A stretch of DNA of 59,605 nucleotides from an uncultured Bacteroidia bacterium. Its GTDB lineage: Bacteria > Bacteroidota > Bacteroidia > Bacteroidales > F082. The stretch is from positions 1-59,605 of the forward strand of contig CADCML010000041.1 in assembly GCA_902802535.1 (NCBI GenBank), given 5' to 3'. Position 1 is the first letter of the stretch. The number at the start of each line of letters is the position of its first letter. Below the pieces are notes generated by a model that searched no databases, was not told the DNA's origin, and saw nothing but the letters and a program-made list of their open reading frames with translations. Both the position numbers and the translations under genes were made by a program. This document shows positions 1 to 9,109 of this stretch, one piece after another.

Positions 1-39
1 TGTCAAGCATGCGCTCTAAACCAACTGAGCTACCGTCCC
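1..39 (-). tRNA. tRNA-Val(GAC), 5' part only
   Basis: Read on the minus strand from base 39, the sequence gives a 7-nt acceptor strand GGGACGG, a D-arm GCTC...GAGC with the usual AGTTGGT loop, and an anticodon stem CATGC followed by loop TTGACA. The anticodon is GAC, which reads the valine codon GTC. The window edge cuts the gene just after the anticodon, so the 3' half is outside. Identity rests on this half alone. Confidence 0.85.
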
Positions 40-110
40 AAATGCGGGTGCAAAAATACGGCTTTTTCCGAAACCGACAAGTTTTTTTCTTTCTTTTTTC
101 AAAAAAATTC

Positions 111-118
111 TACCTTTG
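111..118 (+). promoter_or_regulatory. -7 box TACCTTTG, promoter of the DPP-IV gene
   Basis: This matches the Bacteroidota -7 consensus TAnnTTTG. It lies 20 bp before the ATG at 139, which argues against an upstream GTG start at 118 because that codon would lie inside the promoter. Confidence 0.7.
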
Positions 119-138
119 TGCAATTAAATTTATTTGTT

Positions 139-2358
139 ATGAAACTTAAATACTTATTAGTCAGTTTGTTCCTTGTTTTTGGAGCACTTTCGGCTTCGGC
201 CCAAGAGAAGAAGAATTTCGAATTGGAAGACCTTTACATGCGCCCGACTTTCTATGCAAAGAGCGTGCGCGGCATGAATTCGATGAAAGACGGCAAGACC
301 TATGCCTCGTTCGAGAAAGGCCAACTCAACATCTACAACTACAAGACCGGAAAGTTGGAAAAGACGTTGTTCGGCATCGCCGACCTTACCCTGCATCCCG
401 ACTCGCTTCCCATTGGTATGCAGAACTATGAACTGAGCGAAAATGAGGATAAGATGCTGTGCCTCACTGATATGGAAAGCATCTATCGTCATTCCTTCCA
501 CGCCAATTATTATGTTTACGACTTCAAAACCAAGACCTTGCAGCCGCTTTCGGAGAACGGCAAACAGCGGTTGGCCACCTTCTCGCCCGATGCCACCAAG
601 GTTGCCTTTATGCGAGACAACAACCTGTTTATCAAAGATTTGGAGACAGGGGAGGAGAAGCAATTCACCATCGATGGCCTCTACAACCATATTATTAATG
701 GCGCTCCCGACTGGGTCTACGAGGAGGAATTCAGCTTCTCGCAGGGCTTCTACTGGTCGCCGGACAGCAAGAAAATTGCCTACATGAAGTTTGACGAGAG
801 CAACGTGCGCGAGTTCCAGATGGAGGAGTTTGAGGGCCTCTATCCCGATTGGTACAGCTTCAAGTATCCCAAAGCGGGCGAGGACAATTCCATCGTCGAA
901 ATCTATGTTTACGACCTCGCAAGCGGCAAGACGGTGAAGATGGACACGGGCACTGAAACCGACATCTATCTGCCCCGTATCGCCTGGACAAAGGATGCCA
1001 ATGTGTTAGCCATTCAACGCCTGAATCGCCATCAGAACCATCTTGAAATCCTGGCCGCCGATGCCACCACGGGCAAGAGCCGCGTGTTCTATGACGAGAC
1101 CAACGACTATTACATCGACATCACCGACGACTGGCACTTCCTCGACGACGGCACCAGCTTCCTGATGACCTCCGAGAAGAGCGGCTACAACCATATCTAC
1201 CTCTATCTGCTTGACGGCACCTTGGTGAAGCAACTCACCAACGGCCCTTGGGACGTGACCAAAGTGTACGGCTTCGACGGCAAGGAAGTGTATTTCCAGG
1301 CCGCCAAGAACACCCCTGTTGACCGCCAGATTTATGCCGTCAACCTGAAAGGCCAGATGCGCGAGGTGATTGGTCGCGAGGGAACCAATTCGGCCACTTT
1401 CAGCAACGATTTCAGCTACCTTATTAATATTAATAGCAGCATCACCCAGCCGCGCCAGTTTGAGCTTTACACCAACAAGGGCAAATTGGTGCGCGTGTTG
1501 GAGGACAACCATGAGTTTGCCGAGAAGCTGAAGACCTTCAATCTTGGTGAGAAGAAACTCCTGAAAATCAGCGACCCGGGCTTTAAATTGCCCGATGGTA
1601 CCCAAGTGGATGTGGATGCTTGGCAAATTCTGCCTCCCGATTTCGACCCCTCGAAGAAATATCCAGTGCTGATTTACGTCTATGGCGGTCCTGGCCACCA
1701 AACCGTGAACAATTCGTGGGCCGACAGCGATTATTGGTGGATGCAACTGCTTGCCCAACACGGCATTATCAGCGTGTCCATCAACAACCGTGGCAGCGGT
1801 GCGCAAGGCGAGGTGTTCAAGAAGATGACCTACCTGCAACTCGGCAAGTATGAAACCGAAGACATGATTACCTTAGCCAAATACATGGCCAAGCAGCCTT
1901 ACGTTGACGGCAACAGAATCGGCATCTACGGCTGGAGTTACGGCGGCTTCATGGCTGCCAATGGCATCACCAAGGGTGCCGATGTCATCAGTACGGCCGT
2001 TTCGGTGGCTCCTGTGACCAACTGGCGCTATTACGACAACGTCTACACCGAGCGTTTCATGCGCACTCCGCAGGAGAACCCTGACGGCTACGACCTCAAC
2101 TCGCCCGTCCACAACACGGCGATGATCAAGGGCAACTACCTGCTTTGCCACGGTAGCGGTGACGACAACGTCCACTACCAAAACGCGATGGAACTCATCA
2201 AAGCCATGATTTCCAACGGCAAGCAGTTCGACCTGATGATTTATCCCAACAAGAACCACGGCATCTACGGCGGTTACGAATACGGCGGCGGTGAATGCCG
2301 GATGCACCTGTTCAACAAGATTGATGACTTCCTGTTTGAGCATCTGCTTGGGGAATAA
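139..2358 (+). CDS. dipeptidyl peptidase IV family serine peptidase (S9B)
   Basis: This is a 739-aa secreted prolyl dipeptidase that removes X-Pro dipeptides from peptide N termini, probably in the periplasm. It starts with a Sec signal peptide (residues 1-22, ending SASAQ). An eight-bladed propeller domain follows, then an alpha/beta-hydrolase domain. The nucleophile is Ser600 in GWSYGG, with Asp675 and His707 completing the triad; their spacing matches human DPP-IV. The Glu195-Glu196 pair in DWVYEEE is the known clamp for the substrate N terminus. The ATG at 139 is chosen because it begins the signal peptide and sits just after the promoter. It is a single-gene unit, convergent with the next gene. 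Length and motifs are complete, so the family call is firm. Confidence 0.95.
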   Translation: MKLKYLLVSLFLVFGALSASAQEKKNFELEDLYMRPTFYAKSVRGMNSMKDGKTYASFEKGQLNIYNYKTGKLEKTLFGIADLTLHPDSLPIGMQNYELSENEDKMLCLTDMESIYRHSFHANYYVYDFKTKTLQPLSENGKQRLATFSPDATKVAFMRDNNLFIKDLETGEEKQFTIDGLYNHIINGAPDWVYEEEFSFSQGFYWSPDSKKIAYMKFDESNVREFQMEEFEGLYPDWYSFKYPKAGEDNSIVEIYVYDLASGKTVKMDTGTETDIYLPRIAWTKDANVLAIQRLNRHQNHLEILAADATTGKSRVFYDETNDYYIDITDDWHFLDDGTSFLMTSEKSGYNHIYLYLLDGTLVKQLTNGPWDVTKVYGFDGKEVYFQAAKNTPVDRQIYAVNLKGQMREVIGREGTNSATFSNDFSYLININSSITQPRQFELYTNKGKLVRVLEDNHEFAEKLKTFNLGEKKLLKISDPGFKLPDGTQVDVDAWQILPPDFDPSKKYPVLIYVYGGPGHQTVNNSWADSDYWWMQLLAQHGIISVSINNRGSGAQGEVFKKMTYLQLGKYETEDMITLAKYMAKQPYVDGNRIGIYGWSYGGFMAANGITKGADVISTAVSVAPVTNWRYYDNVYTERFMRTPQENPDGYDLNSPVHNTAMIKGNYLLCHGSGDDNVHYQNAMELIKAMISNGKQFDLMIYPNKNHGIYGGYEYGGGECRMHLFNKIDDFLFEHLLGE

Positions 2359-2423
2359 AACATGTTTCCGATGGAAAAACCGAAGAAAACCCAATCACAT
2401 CACGCAGAACCCGCAAATGTCTT

Positions 2424-2453
2424 TGAATCATGAATCTTTAAATCAATGATTCA
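2424..2453. terminator. weak inverted repeat between convergent genes
   Basis: TGAATCAT (2424-2431) and ATGATTCA (2446-2453) form an 8-bp stem with a 14-nt loop. It lies between the DPP-IV stop and the stop of the opposing gene. No clean T-run follows, so terminator function is only a suggestion. Confidence 0.3.
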
Positions 2454-2469
2454 TGTTTCGGCATGTGCC

Positions 2470-3105
2470 TTATTTCCGCTCGTCAATAATTGTGGCGTTC
2501 GGATAGTCGGCAGGATTGAAGGTGACTTCCTTTTCCGTCACGCCGATTTTGAAGTTCTCCATGGAGATGCCGATGCCTTTCGCCTTGGTCTTCAGGTAGA
2601 TGGTCGAATAGTCGGCTTTGGAAACGGCGAGGTCGATACGCTTCGGGTCATCCTTGTCCTTATTCGATTTGTTTTTCTTGCACACGATGTACCACACTTT
2701 GTCGTCGGTCTTCTTGTCGAAAGAGAGGTCGTAACCTTCCGAAACGCCCTTGACGAGTTCCTTGTCGCCAGTGTTGTCATCCTCCTTGGGCTTGGCATCG
2801 GTGATTTTTAGCTCGTTCTTTTCGGAGTCATACGCCCATTCGGTCGTGCCGTCGCTCCAAGTGGTGATTTTGCTGTCATGGACGAAAAGGTCAACCCTCA
2901 ATTTGTCGCCCAGTGTGTAATTGGTGCTTCTGAACTGACCCAGGATGGGGATGGACATCACGAAATCGAATGACATGCCGAGAGAATCGCCTTTCTCGAA
3001 TTCGAAGTTCATGTGCTCGACGACTTCTTCAGGGGTTTGTGCGTACAGATGCATTGGGGTCAATAATGACCCGATAAAGCAGATAATCAAAAAGATACGT
3101 TTCAT
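2470..3105 (-). CDS. LolA-like outer-membrane lipoprotein carrier protein
   Basis: This 211-aa exported protein has a signal peptide (MKRIFLIICFIGSLLTPMHLYAQ). Its body resembles the LolA-like fold of Bacteroidota: an N-terminal helix, strands such as STNYTLGDKLRVDLFV, the motif TTWSDGTTEWAYD, and a C-terminal segment ending NPADYPNATIIDERK. LolA-type proteins carry lipoproteins across the periplasm from LolCDE to the outer membrane. A direct role is inferred from the family. The ATG at 3105 is preferred over in-frame starts further upstream because it begins the signal peptide. A charged insertion (KKNKSNKDKDDPKR) is a local peculiarity. The gene is divergent from the MMPL exporter. Confidence 0.75.
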   Translation of the reverse strand: MKRIFLIICFIGSLLTPMHLYAQTPEEVVEHMNFEFEKGDSLGMSFDFVMSIPILGQFRSTNYTLGDKLRVDLFVHDSKITTWSDGTTEWAYDSEKNELKITDAKPKEDDNTGDKELVKGVSEGYDLSFDKKTDDKVWYIVCKKNKSNKDKDDPKRIDLAVSKADYSTIYLKTKAKGIGISMENFKIGVTEKEVTFNPADYPNATIIDERK

Positions 3106-3146
3106 TTTTGTTTGGTCGCACATGTATGGTTTGCAGTGCGATGCGG

Positions 3147-3154
3147 CAAAAATA
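3147..3154 (-). promoter_or_regulatory. -7 box TATTTTTG for the LolA-like gene
   Basis: On the minus strand this reads TATTTTTG, fitting TAnnTTTG, 41 nt before the start codon at 3105. Confidence 0.6.
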
Positions 3155-3199
3155 GAAAAAAATTGGGATACCGTCTTTTTGATGAAAAGGAATCCACAA

Positions 3200-3229
3200 T
3201 TTGGATTGTGTCTTTTTTTTGTACTTTTG
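3200..3229 (+). promoter_or_regulatory. promoter of the MMPL exporter gene (-33 TTTG, -7 TACTTTTG)
   Basis: TTTG at 3200-3203 and TACTTTTG at 3222-3229 are separated by 18 bp, matching the two-part Bacteroidota sigma consensus. The start codon at 3256 lies 26 nt further on. Confidence 0.7.
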
Positions 3230-3255
3230 CAGCCCAAAATTGTCACAGAATAGTG

Positions 3256-6200
3256 ATGCGTCTATCGGAATTGGTTGTTAGGAAACGTTTTGTGCTCCTC
3301 GTAGCAGCGATTGTCGTCGCAATCGCCTGCGCGTTAATGATTCCACACACCAACATTAATGCCGACATGACACGCTATCTGCCCAACGACTCGCAGATGA
3401 AGCAGGGCATCGACCAGATGACGGAGGAGTTTGGCGCAGATGCGGTAGGTACGGGCATCGTCAGAGTGATGTTCTGGTCGCTCCCCGACAGTCTAAAAAC
3501 AGCCACCCAAAACGAGCTTTCCAGCATTGAGGGCGTTTCCAATGTGTTGTACCAAAGTGGCAGCGAAGAATACAACCGAGGCGAAAAGGTGTTGTACGAA
3601 CTGCTGTGCGGCAGTCAGCGAAGCCAGGAGGACATTGCCAGTGAGATTGAGACCCGATATGGCGATAGGATGATTGTTGAAAAAAGCGAGAACGGCACTA
3701 CGGCACCTATTGGCGTGATACTCATTGCCTTCGTCTTGCTGCTTATCGTGTTGTTCATCATGTGCGAGTCGTGGCTCGAACCGCCCATATTCCTTGCCGC
3801 CATTGGCGTGGCCGTTGCCATCAACATGGGCACCAATGCCCTGTTCAAGAGCGTATCGGTCACCACCAACTCGATTGCCGCCATCCTTCAGCTCGTCCTT
3901 TCCATCGACTATTCCATCATTCTCATGAACCGCTACAGGCAGGAGAAGTCGTTGGGAAACAGCGATAAAGTCACCGCGATGACCCATGCGCTCAAAAAGG
4001 CATCGTCATCGATAGTGAGCAGCGCCTTTACTACCATCGTCGGACTGTTGGCCCTTGTGTTCATGAAGCTGAAAATCGGTGCCGACATGGGCATCGTTTT
4101 GGCGAAAGGCGTCCTTTGCAGCTTGGTGTCCATCTATACCGTGCTGCCGACGTTCATTTTGGCCTTGGACAGTAACATCGAGAAAACGACAAAATGGGTG
4201 CCGAGATTCAGGACCGACGGCCTTGCCGAGTTCAGCATGAAATTCCGTGTTCCGCTGGCCGTGATTTTCGTGGTTATTTTAGCGGGTTCGTACTACCTTC
4301 ACACCAAGACCGAGATTTCGTTCTCTTTCGAGCAAAAATCCGAAATCGAAAAGTATTTCCCCCCGAAAAACATCACCGTGCTCCTGTACGACAATTCCGA
4401 TGCCACAAGGGTAATCGAACTGGCCGACAACGTGACTGCTTATCCGCATGTAAAGTCTTTCATTTCGTATCCTTCGCTGCTGCAAAAGCAGATGACGGCA
4501 GCCGAAACCATGAGCATGGTCGGCGGTTTGATGGCGATGGCTGGTGATATGATGCCGATGGCAGGCGATAATGGGTTTAATATCGCTGATTTTGACCTCA
4601 ACATGATTGTGGATGCGATATACTACATTGGTTCGAGAAACCCAAGCGAAGAAAGAATGAGCCTCCATGATTTTGCCTCGCTCGCTGCGGAATTGAGTGC
4701 CGACACTACGCTTTCTGCCTATCTTGGCGACGTGACACACGTCAGCGAAGAGGATGCGCAATACTTGGACGTTCTCGTTTCGCTTACCGACACCAGCCTC
4801 ATCGACAAGAAGTTGACCTCAAAGGAAATCGCCGATTTGGTGGACGTCGACGAGGAAATGGTTTCGCTTATCTGCCCCGAAAACCAAAAGACTACCATTC
4901 GCGAAATCATCAAATTGTCAAAGGAACTGCTCAACGAAAGCATGATGCCTGCGCCTGCAATCAGCAAGGCACCTGAACCTCAAATTGTTGAACCACAGGT
5001 TAATCTTCCCGTCGAAAACGATTCTATTGAATCCATCGAGAACATCGCCCAAGCCGAAAACATTGGCGTTTCTGATGAAGTTGACGAGGACGCGATTTAC
5101 AAGGATTCGACCATTTTCATGAGGCAATATACCTCGACTGAAATCGCCCAAATGGTAGGAATGAACGAAAAAAGCGCATCGATCATATTCAACCTGTACG
5201 GACGAACCATGAAGCAAAAAACAAAAACCATGTCGGTGTATGATTTTATACGTTTCGTCATCAACGACATCGCCAACCGAAAGCTTTTTGCTTCGAAGAT
5301 CAACCAAGAAAACCGCAGGCTGTTGAGGCACAAGGAAAACCTGATGCTGATGACACTTCGGTCGGGCAAAACCGAAGGTTCCGAGGAAAAAGTTGAGGAA
5401 GAAACCTTAGCCGAGTTGGACGAAACTCCAAAAGAGATAACTATTGAACCTGCCAACTTGCAGGAAGAGCCAGAGCTTACTATTGCGACGCCCGCAGTTG
5501 ACAAGGAAAACATAGAAAAACTCAACATGGCTGAAAAAGTCATGGCCATCGCCACGAAGGGAAGCCGTTTCGATGCCGCCGAGATGCACGCGCTGCTCAC
5601 CAAGTTTGGCGCCAAAATGGAAATGCGTGACATTGAGCTTGCCTACCTCTACAACGGCATCCTCCATTTCGATGACGACAGTGTGAAGATGTCGGCGGAA
5701 GACATTCTCAAAACGCTGAACGATTCCGTAATTAACCATCCACGTTTTGCTTCGTTGATCAACGACGAAATGAGGTCGGGAATGGACACCATCAATGTCC
5801 TGATAGACGAAAACTTCAGCCAGTTGCGCGGACAGAAGTATTCGCAAGCCATCGTTTTCACCGACCTGCCCAAGGAATCCGACGCCACCCACAATTTTGT
5901 GGAAACCTTTGCCGAGCAATGCGACCATCGGCTTGAAAACAAACATTATCTTATCGGCGAATCCGTGATGATGAACGAGATGCGCAACCAGTTCGGCGAT
6001 GAAATGCTGCTTGTCACGCTCATCACCGTCTTGTCCATTTTCCTCATTGTGGCCATCACCTTCCGCTCGCTTGCCGTGCCTGCCATGCTGGTGATGACGG
6101 TGATGTCGGCAGTGTATATCGACGTGACAGTGAGCGGATTGAACGGTGGCAGGCTGCTCTATTTGGCCTACCTCATCATGCAGAGCATACTGATGGGGGC

Positions 6201-6561
6201 GACCATCGACTACGGCATACTTTTCACCAATAACTACCGTGAAGCCCGAGCGACGACGAGCAAGATAGACTCCATTCGCAAGGCCTATTTGGCATCAACG
6301 CACACCATTCTCACCTCGGGAACAATCATGACGATGGCACCGTTTGCCATGTCCATTTTGATAGATGATGCGACCATAGCGACGATATTGAAATGCATTG
6401 CCGCAGGAGCTTTGGCCGCCGTGTTGCTGATTCTCTTCGTCTTGCCCGGACTCCTTGCCGCACTCGACAGGTTTGTGGTAAGACGGAAAGGCCAAGAACC
6501 CTCAAATATTGCACAAATACCATCAAACCAGACACTCCATAAAACGAAAAAAGTATCATAA
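3256..6561 (+). CDS. MMPL/RND-family membrane exporter with a large periplasmic insert
   Basis: This 1101-aa inner-membrane protein shows the duplicated RND/MMPL plan: TM1 near residue 10-30, a first TM bundle around 150-340, and a second bundle around 905-1085. Both halves carry the family signature (LSIDYSIILMNRYR and GATIDYGILFTNNYR), whose Asp-Tyr takes part in proton relay. Members export lipids or hydrophobic compounds. The region between the bundles (about 345-905) is unusually long and acidic and contains repeated helical modules (near 520, 625 and 777). The ATG at 3256 is used because upstream in-frame codons lie in or before the promoter. It may be co-transcribed with the DUF1295 gene 12 bp downstream. 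The substrate is unknown. Confidence 0.85.
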   Translation: MRLSELVVRKRFVLLVAAIVVAIACALMIPHTNINADMTRYLPNDSQMKQGIDQMTEEFGADAVGTGIVRVMFWSLPDSLKTATQNELSSIEGVSNVLYQSGSEEYNRGEKVLYELLCGSQRSQEDIASEIETRYGDRMIVEKSENGTTAPIGVILIAFVLLLIVLFIMCESWLEPPIFLAAIGVAVAINMGTNALFKSVSVTTNSIAAILQLVLSIDYSIILMNRYRQEKSLGNSDKVTAMTHALKKASSSIVSSAFTTIVGLLALVFMKLKIGADMGIVLAKGVLCSLVSIYTVLPTFILALDSNIEKTTKWVPRFRTDGLAEFSMKFRVPLAVIFVVILAGSYYLHTKTEISFSFEQKSEIEKYFPPKNITVLLYDNSDATRVIELADNVTAYPHVKSFISYPSLLQKQMTAAETMSMVGGLMAMAGDMMPMAGDNGFNIADFDLNMIVDAIYYIGSRNPSEERMSLHDFASLAAELSADTTLSAYLGDVTHVSEEDAQYLDVLVSLTDTSLIDKKLTSKEIADLVDVDEEMVSLICPENQKTTIREIIKLSKELLNESMMPAPAISKAPEPQIVEPQVNLPVENDSIESIENIAQAENIGVSDEVDEDAIYKDSTIFMRQYTSTEIAQMVGMNEKSASIIFNLYGRTMKQKTKTMSVYDFIRFVINDIANRKLFASKINQENRRLLRHKENLMLMTLRSGKTEGSEEKVEEETLAELDETPKEITIEPANLQEEPELTIATPAVDKENIEKLNMAEKVMAIATKGSRFDAAEMHALLTKFGAKMEMRDIELAYLYNGILHFDDDSVKMSAEDILKTLNDSVINHPRFASLINDEMRSGMDTINVLIDENFSQLRGQKYSQAIVFTDLPKESDATHNFVETFAEQCDHRLENKHYLIGESVMMNEMRNQFGDEMLLVTLITVLSIFLIVAITFRSLAVPAMLVMTVMSAVYIDVTVSGLNGGRLLYLAYLIMQSILMGATIDYGILFTNNYREARATTSKIDSIRKAYLASTHTILTSGTIMTMAPFAMSILIDDATIATILKCIAAGALAAVLLILFVLPGLLAALDRFVVRRKGQEPSNIAQIPSNQTLHKTKKVS

Positions 6562-6573
6562 ACGAACAACGCT

Positions 6574-7521
6574 ATGCAAAAATTGAACATTCCCCTGATG
6601 TGCACGCTGCTCCTGCTCTCGCTGGTAGTGTGTCCTATTCTTTACATCTATGTAGGTCCTGCCCTCAACGACCTGCAATTGGAAACACTGAAAATCCTCG
6701 GCATCATCGCCGGATGCAGTGCCTTGTACTGCTTCATAGTGGCCGAAATCACCGGAAACAACAGCCAAGTCGACAAGATTTGGAGCCTTCTTCCTATCGC
6801 TTATTGCTGGATTATTGCTGCGAAGGGCGGCATGCATCCCAGGCTCGTCGTGATAGCCGTGTTGGTCACCCTTTGGGGTATTCGCCTCACCTACAACTTC
6901 GCTCGAAAAGGAGCCTACAAACTCAGGTTCTGGGAAGGGGAGGAGGACTACCGTTGGGAGAAGGTCCGCGCCATTCCTTTCCTTCAAAACAAGGCCGTGT
7001 GGATGACTTTCGACTTCTTCTTCATCTCGGGCTATCAGAATGCCCTCATCCTCATGTTCACCTTCCCCGCATTGGTCTGCATGGGTTCCACTGCGCCCTT
7101 CGGCTGGGTGGATATCGTTGCCGCCATCCTGATGTTCGGCTTCATCGTCTATGAAACCGTGGCCGACGAGCAACAATGGAAATTCCAGGGCAAGAAATGG
7201 GCTATGATCAAGTCAGGAAAGAGGTTGGAAGAGCTTCCCGCGCCCTACAACAAGGGCTTCAACACTTTCGGCTTGTGGAACGTGAGTCGTCATCCCAACT
7301 ATTTTGCTGAGCAAGCCATTTGGGTGAGCCTTTACATTTTCTCCATCGGTGCCGGTGTCGGCATAGTCAACTGGAGCATGATTGGGGCCTTGCTGCTGAT
7401 AGTCCTCTTCGCGGCCAGCACCAACCTCGTTGAAGGCATCAGCGGCGACAAGTACCCGGAATACGCCGAGTATTGCAAGAAAGTGAACAAGTTTTTCCCG
7501 GGGAAGAAGTATAGGGGATAG
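6574..7521 (+). CDS. DUF1295 / steroid 5-alpha-reductase-like membrane protein
   Basis: This is a 315-aa polytopic membrane protein. Its C-terminal signature NVSRHPNYFAEQAIW is characteristic of the DUF1295 family, related to isoprenylcysteine methyltransferases and steroid 5-alpha reductases. Seven or more hydrophobic helices are visible, and the EDYRWEKVR segment is a conserved cytoplasmic loop of the family. The natural substrate in bacteria is not established. It starts 12 bp after the MMPL stop with no promoter of its own, so the two likely form an operon. That suggests a shared role in lipid or envelope metabolism, which is inference. Confidence 0.85.
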   Translation: MQKLNIPLMCTLLLLSLVVCPILYIYVGPALNDLQLETLKILGIIAGCSALYCFIVAEITGNNSQVDKIWSLLPIAYCWIIAAKGGMHPRLVVIAVLVTLWGIRLTYNFARKGAYKLRFWEGEEDYRWEKVRAIPFLQNKAVWMTFDFFFISGYQNALILMFTFPALVCMGSTAPFGWVDIVAAILMFGFIVYETVADEQQWKFQGKKWAMIKSGKRLEELPAPYNKGFNTFGLWNVSRHPNYFAEQAIWVSLYIFSIGAGVGIVNWSMIGALLLIVLFAASTNLVEGISGDKYPEYAEYCKKVNKFFPGKKYRG

Positions 7522-7530
7522 GAAAACCTC

Positions 7531-7538
7531 TATCTTTG
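7531..7538 (+). promoter_or_regulatory. -7 box TATCTTTG for the 7559 gene
   Basis: A perfect TAnnTTTG box 20 bp upstream of the ATG at 7559 and just after the preceding stop codon. Confidence 0.7.
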
Positions 7539-7558
7539 CAAAATCAAAAACAACCAAA

Positions 7559-8320
7559 ATGAACAAACTACATTATTTAATCGTGGCACTGGTTCTCGTG
7601 TGCGGCCTTTGCCATGCGCAAAACGAACTACCGACCGTTTCTGCCGACAGGCCTGGTGCTCTGACGAGTCCGGAAGTGATGCCCCGCTTCAAAGTGCAAT
7701 GGGAAACGGGAATGGGATTTGAATCAACGAAAGGCGGGTCAAACATCTTCGTTCTCAACAACACTTTGGTGAGGTTTGGCCTCTTTGAAAACGCCGAGGT
7801 TCGCCTTGGGGCAAATGTCCTGAGGCTCAACGAAGGGCAGGGCATGGCACCCAAATACGGCATGACCCCGCTCACCTTTGGAATTAAGGTGAAGTTTTTT
7901 GAGGGGAAAGGCATCCTGCCTTCCGTGGGTATGCTGGCCGAAGTGAAGTCTCCCCATATCGGGACAAAAGATTGGCTTCCTACCCAACTGACACCGACCT
8001 TGCATCTCGTGTTTTCACATACCGTAACCAAATGGTTGGGAATAGGTTATAATGTCGGTACGGAATGGGAAATTGAATCGGGTACGGCAGACACTTACTT
8101 GGGCTTTGGCCTTTATTTCACCATTTCGGAACAAATCGGCACCTTTTTGGAGACCTATAACTACATCCGTCCCAAGGAAGGCAACCAATACCTGACCCAG
8201 TTTGGCTTCAGTTGGTTGGTGTCGCGCCGTGTGCAGCTTGACCTCGCCGCCGACTTGGATTTCCAGAAGCTTGGGAAGTTCTATGCCATCAGTTGGGGCG
8301 TGGCCTGGTTGATCAACTAA
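7559..8320 (+). CDS. outer-membrane transporter-like beta-barrel (phenol MetA-like)
   Basis: This 253-aa protein has a signal peptide (residues 1-20, ending LCHAQ). It resembles the 'transporter' family (Phenol_MetA_deg-like) of outer-membrane barrels common in Bacteroidota. The opening SADRPGALTSPEVMPRFKVQWETG is typical, and alternating hydrophobic strands run to a C-terminal WLIN. No substrate can be deduced. It has its own promoter and is followed 60 bp later by another barrel protein and then a peptidase, all on the same strand. Confidence 0.7.
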   Translation: MNKLHYLIVALVLVCGLCHAQNELPTVSADRPGALTSPEVMPRFKVQWETGMGFESTKGGSNIFVLNNTLVRFGLFENAEVRLGANVLRLNEGQGMAPKYGMTPLTFGIKVKFFEGKGILPSVGMLAEVKSPHIGTKDWLPTQLTPTLHLVFSHTVTKWLGIGYNVGTEWEIESGTADTYLGFGLYFTISEQIGTFLETYNYIRPKEGNQYLTQFGFSWLVSRRVQLDLAADLDFQKLGKFYAISWGVAWLIN

Positions 8321-8380
8321 CGTAATTCAGGCGAAGGCTTGTTTTTGTGTTTTGTATTGTAAACTGAAATTAAATAAACT

Positions 8381-9085
8381 ATGAAGAAAAACTATTTGAA
8401 AATCATTGCAGTCGCCCTGTTGTGCTGGACGGCTGTGGAGGTCAATGCCCAAATGGATTCTAAATGGACCATTGGCGTGAAAGGCGGCTTGAATTGGACC
8501 AACATCGACCGTTCCAACATGGGCCGCATTGACGAAACTTATTCCCCGCTGGGCAGTTTTGATTTTGGCATTCAAGCCAAATATGCCTTTACCAACTGGT
8601 TTGCTGTCCGCGCTGATTTGGACATCATGTCCCGTTCTTTCCGCATGGATCGCAATCTCCACTATCTTGAGCCTGTTTACACGAGGTATTCCAATAATTA
8701 CCTCATGCTGCCTTTGATGGCCGACTTCTCTTTTGGCGGAAGAGCACTGCGCGGTCATGCCCTTTGTGGCGGCTACGGCGGCTATTGGATGAATGCCTGG
8801 ATGCAAGGCAAAACCTATTGGATGACGGATTATTATGTTTATTTCAACGACTTCAATGAAAAACGGGCATTCAATGGTGAAGACCAGCGTCTCATCGCAG
8901 GAGCCGTCGGTGGTTTGGGGCTGAGTTATGCCTTTGTCAGTTTGCCTGAATCGTATTTGGTGATCAGTGTGGATGCGCTTTACTATTATGATCTTGTCAG
9001 CCATCACAAAGGCTACGCGCATCTGAGCGACCCGCGCTATCTGAACACGCTTTCTCTCACCCTTGGTCTGGCTTATAGCTTCTGA
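8381..9085 (+). CDS. outer-membrane beta-barrel protein (PorT/OMP_b-brl_2-like)
   Basis: This 234-aa exported protein has a signal peptide ending VNAQ at residue 24 and a small-barrel pattern. WTIGVKGGLNWTNI near the start is the usual first strand of OMP_b-brl_2 barrels, FDFGIQAKYAFTNWFAVRADLDIM follows the same pattern, and the protein ends in an aromatic residue (GLAYSF). Barrel proteins of this type sit in the outer membrane with no defined transport function. It lies 60 bp after one barrel gene and 24 bp before the S41 peptidase gene. Confidence 0.75.
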   Translation: MKKNYLKIIAVALLCWTAVEVNAQMDSKWTIGVKGGLNWTNIDRSNMGRIDETYSPLGSFDFGIQAKYAFTNWFAVRADLDIMSRSFRMDRNLHYLEPVYTRYSNNYLMLPLMADFSFGGRALRGHALCGGYGGYWMNAWMQGKTYWMTDYYVYFNDFNEKRAFNGEDQRLIAGAVGGLGLSYAFVSLPESYLVISVDALYYYDLVSHHKGYAHLSDPRYLNTLSLTLGLAYSF

Positions 9086-9109
9086 AACTAACCTTAAATT
9101 GAAACAAAC

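Noticed and set aside
1006-1839. A 277-codon open frame on the minus strand inside the DPP-IV gene
   Set aside because: It is fully antisense to a gene with intact catalytic motifs and shows no recognisable protein features; it reflects the GC-biased codon use of the real gene.
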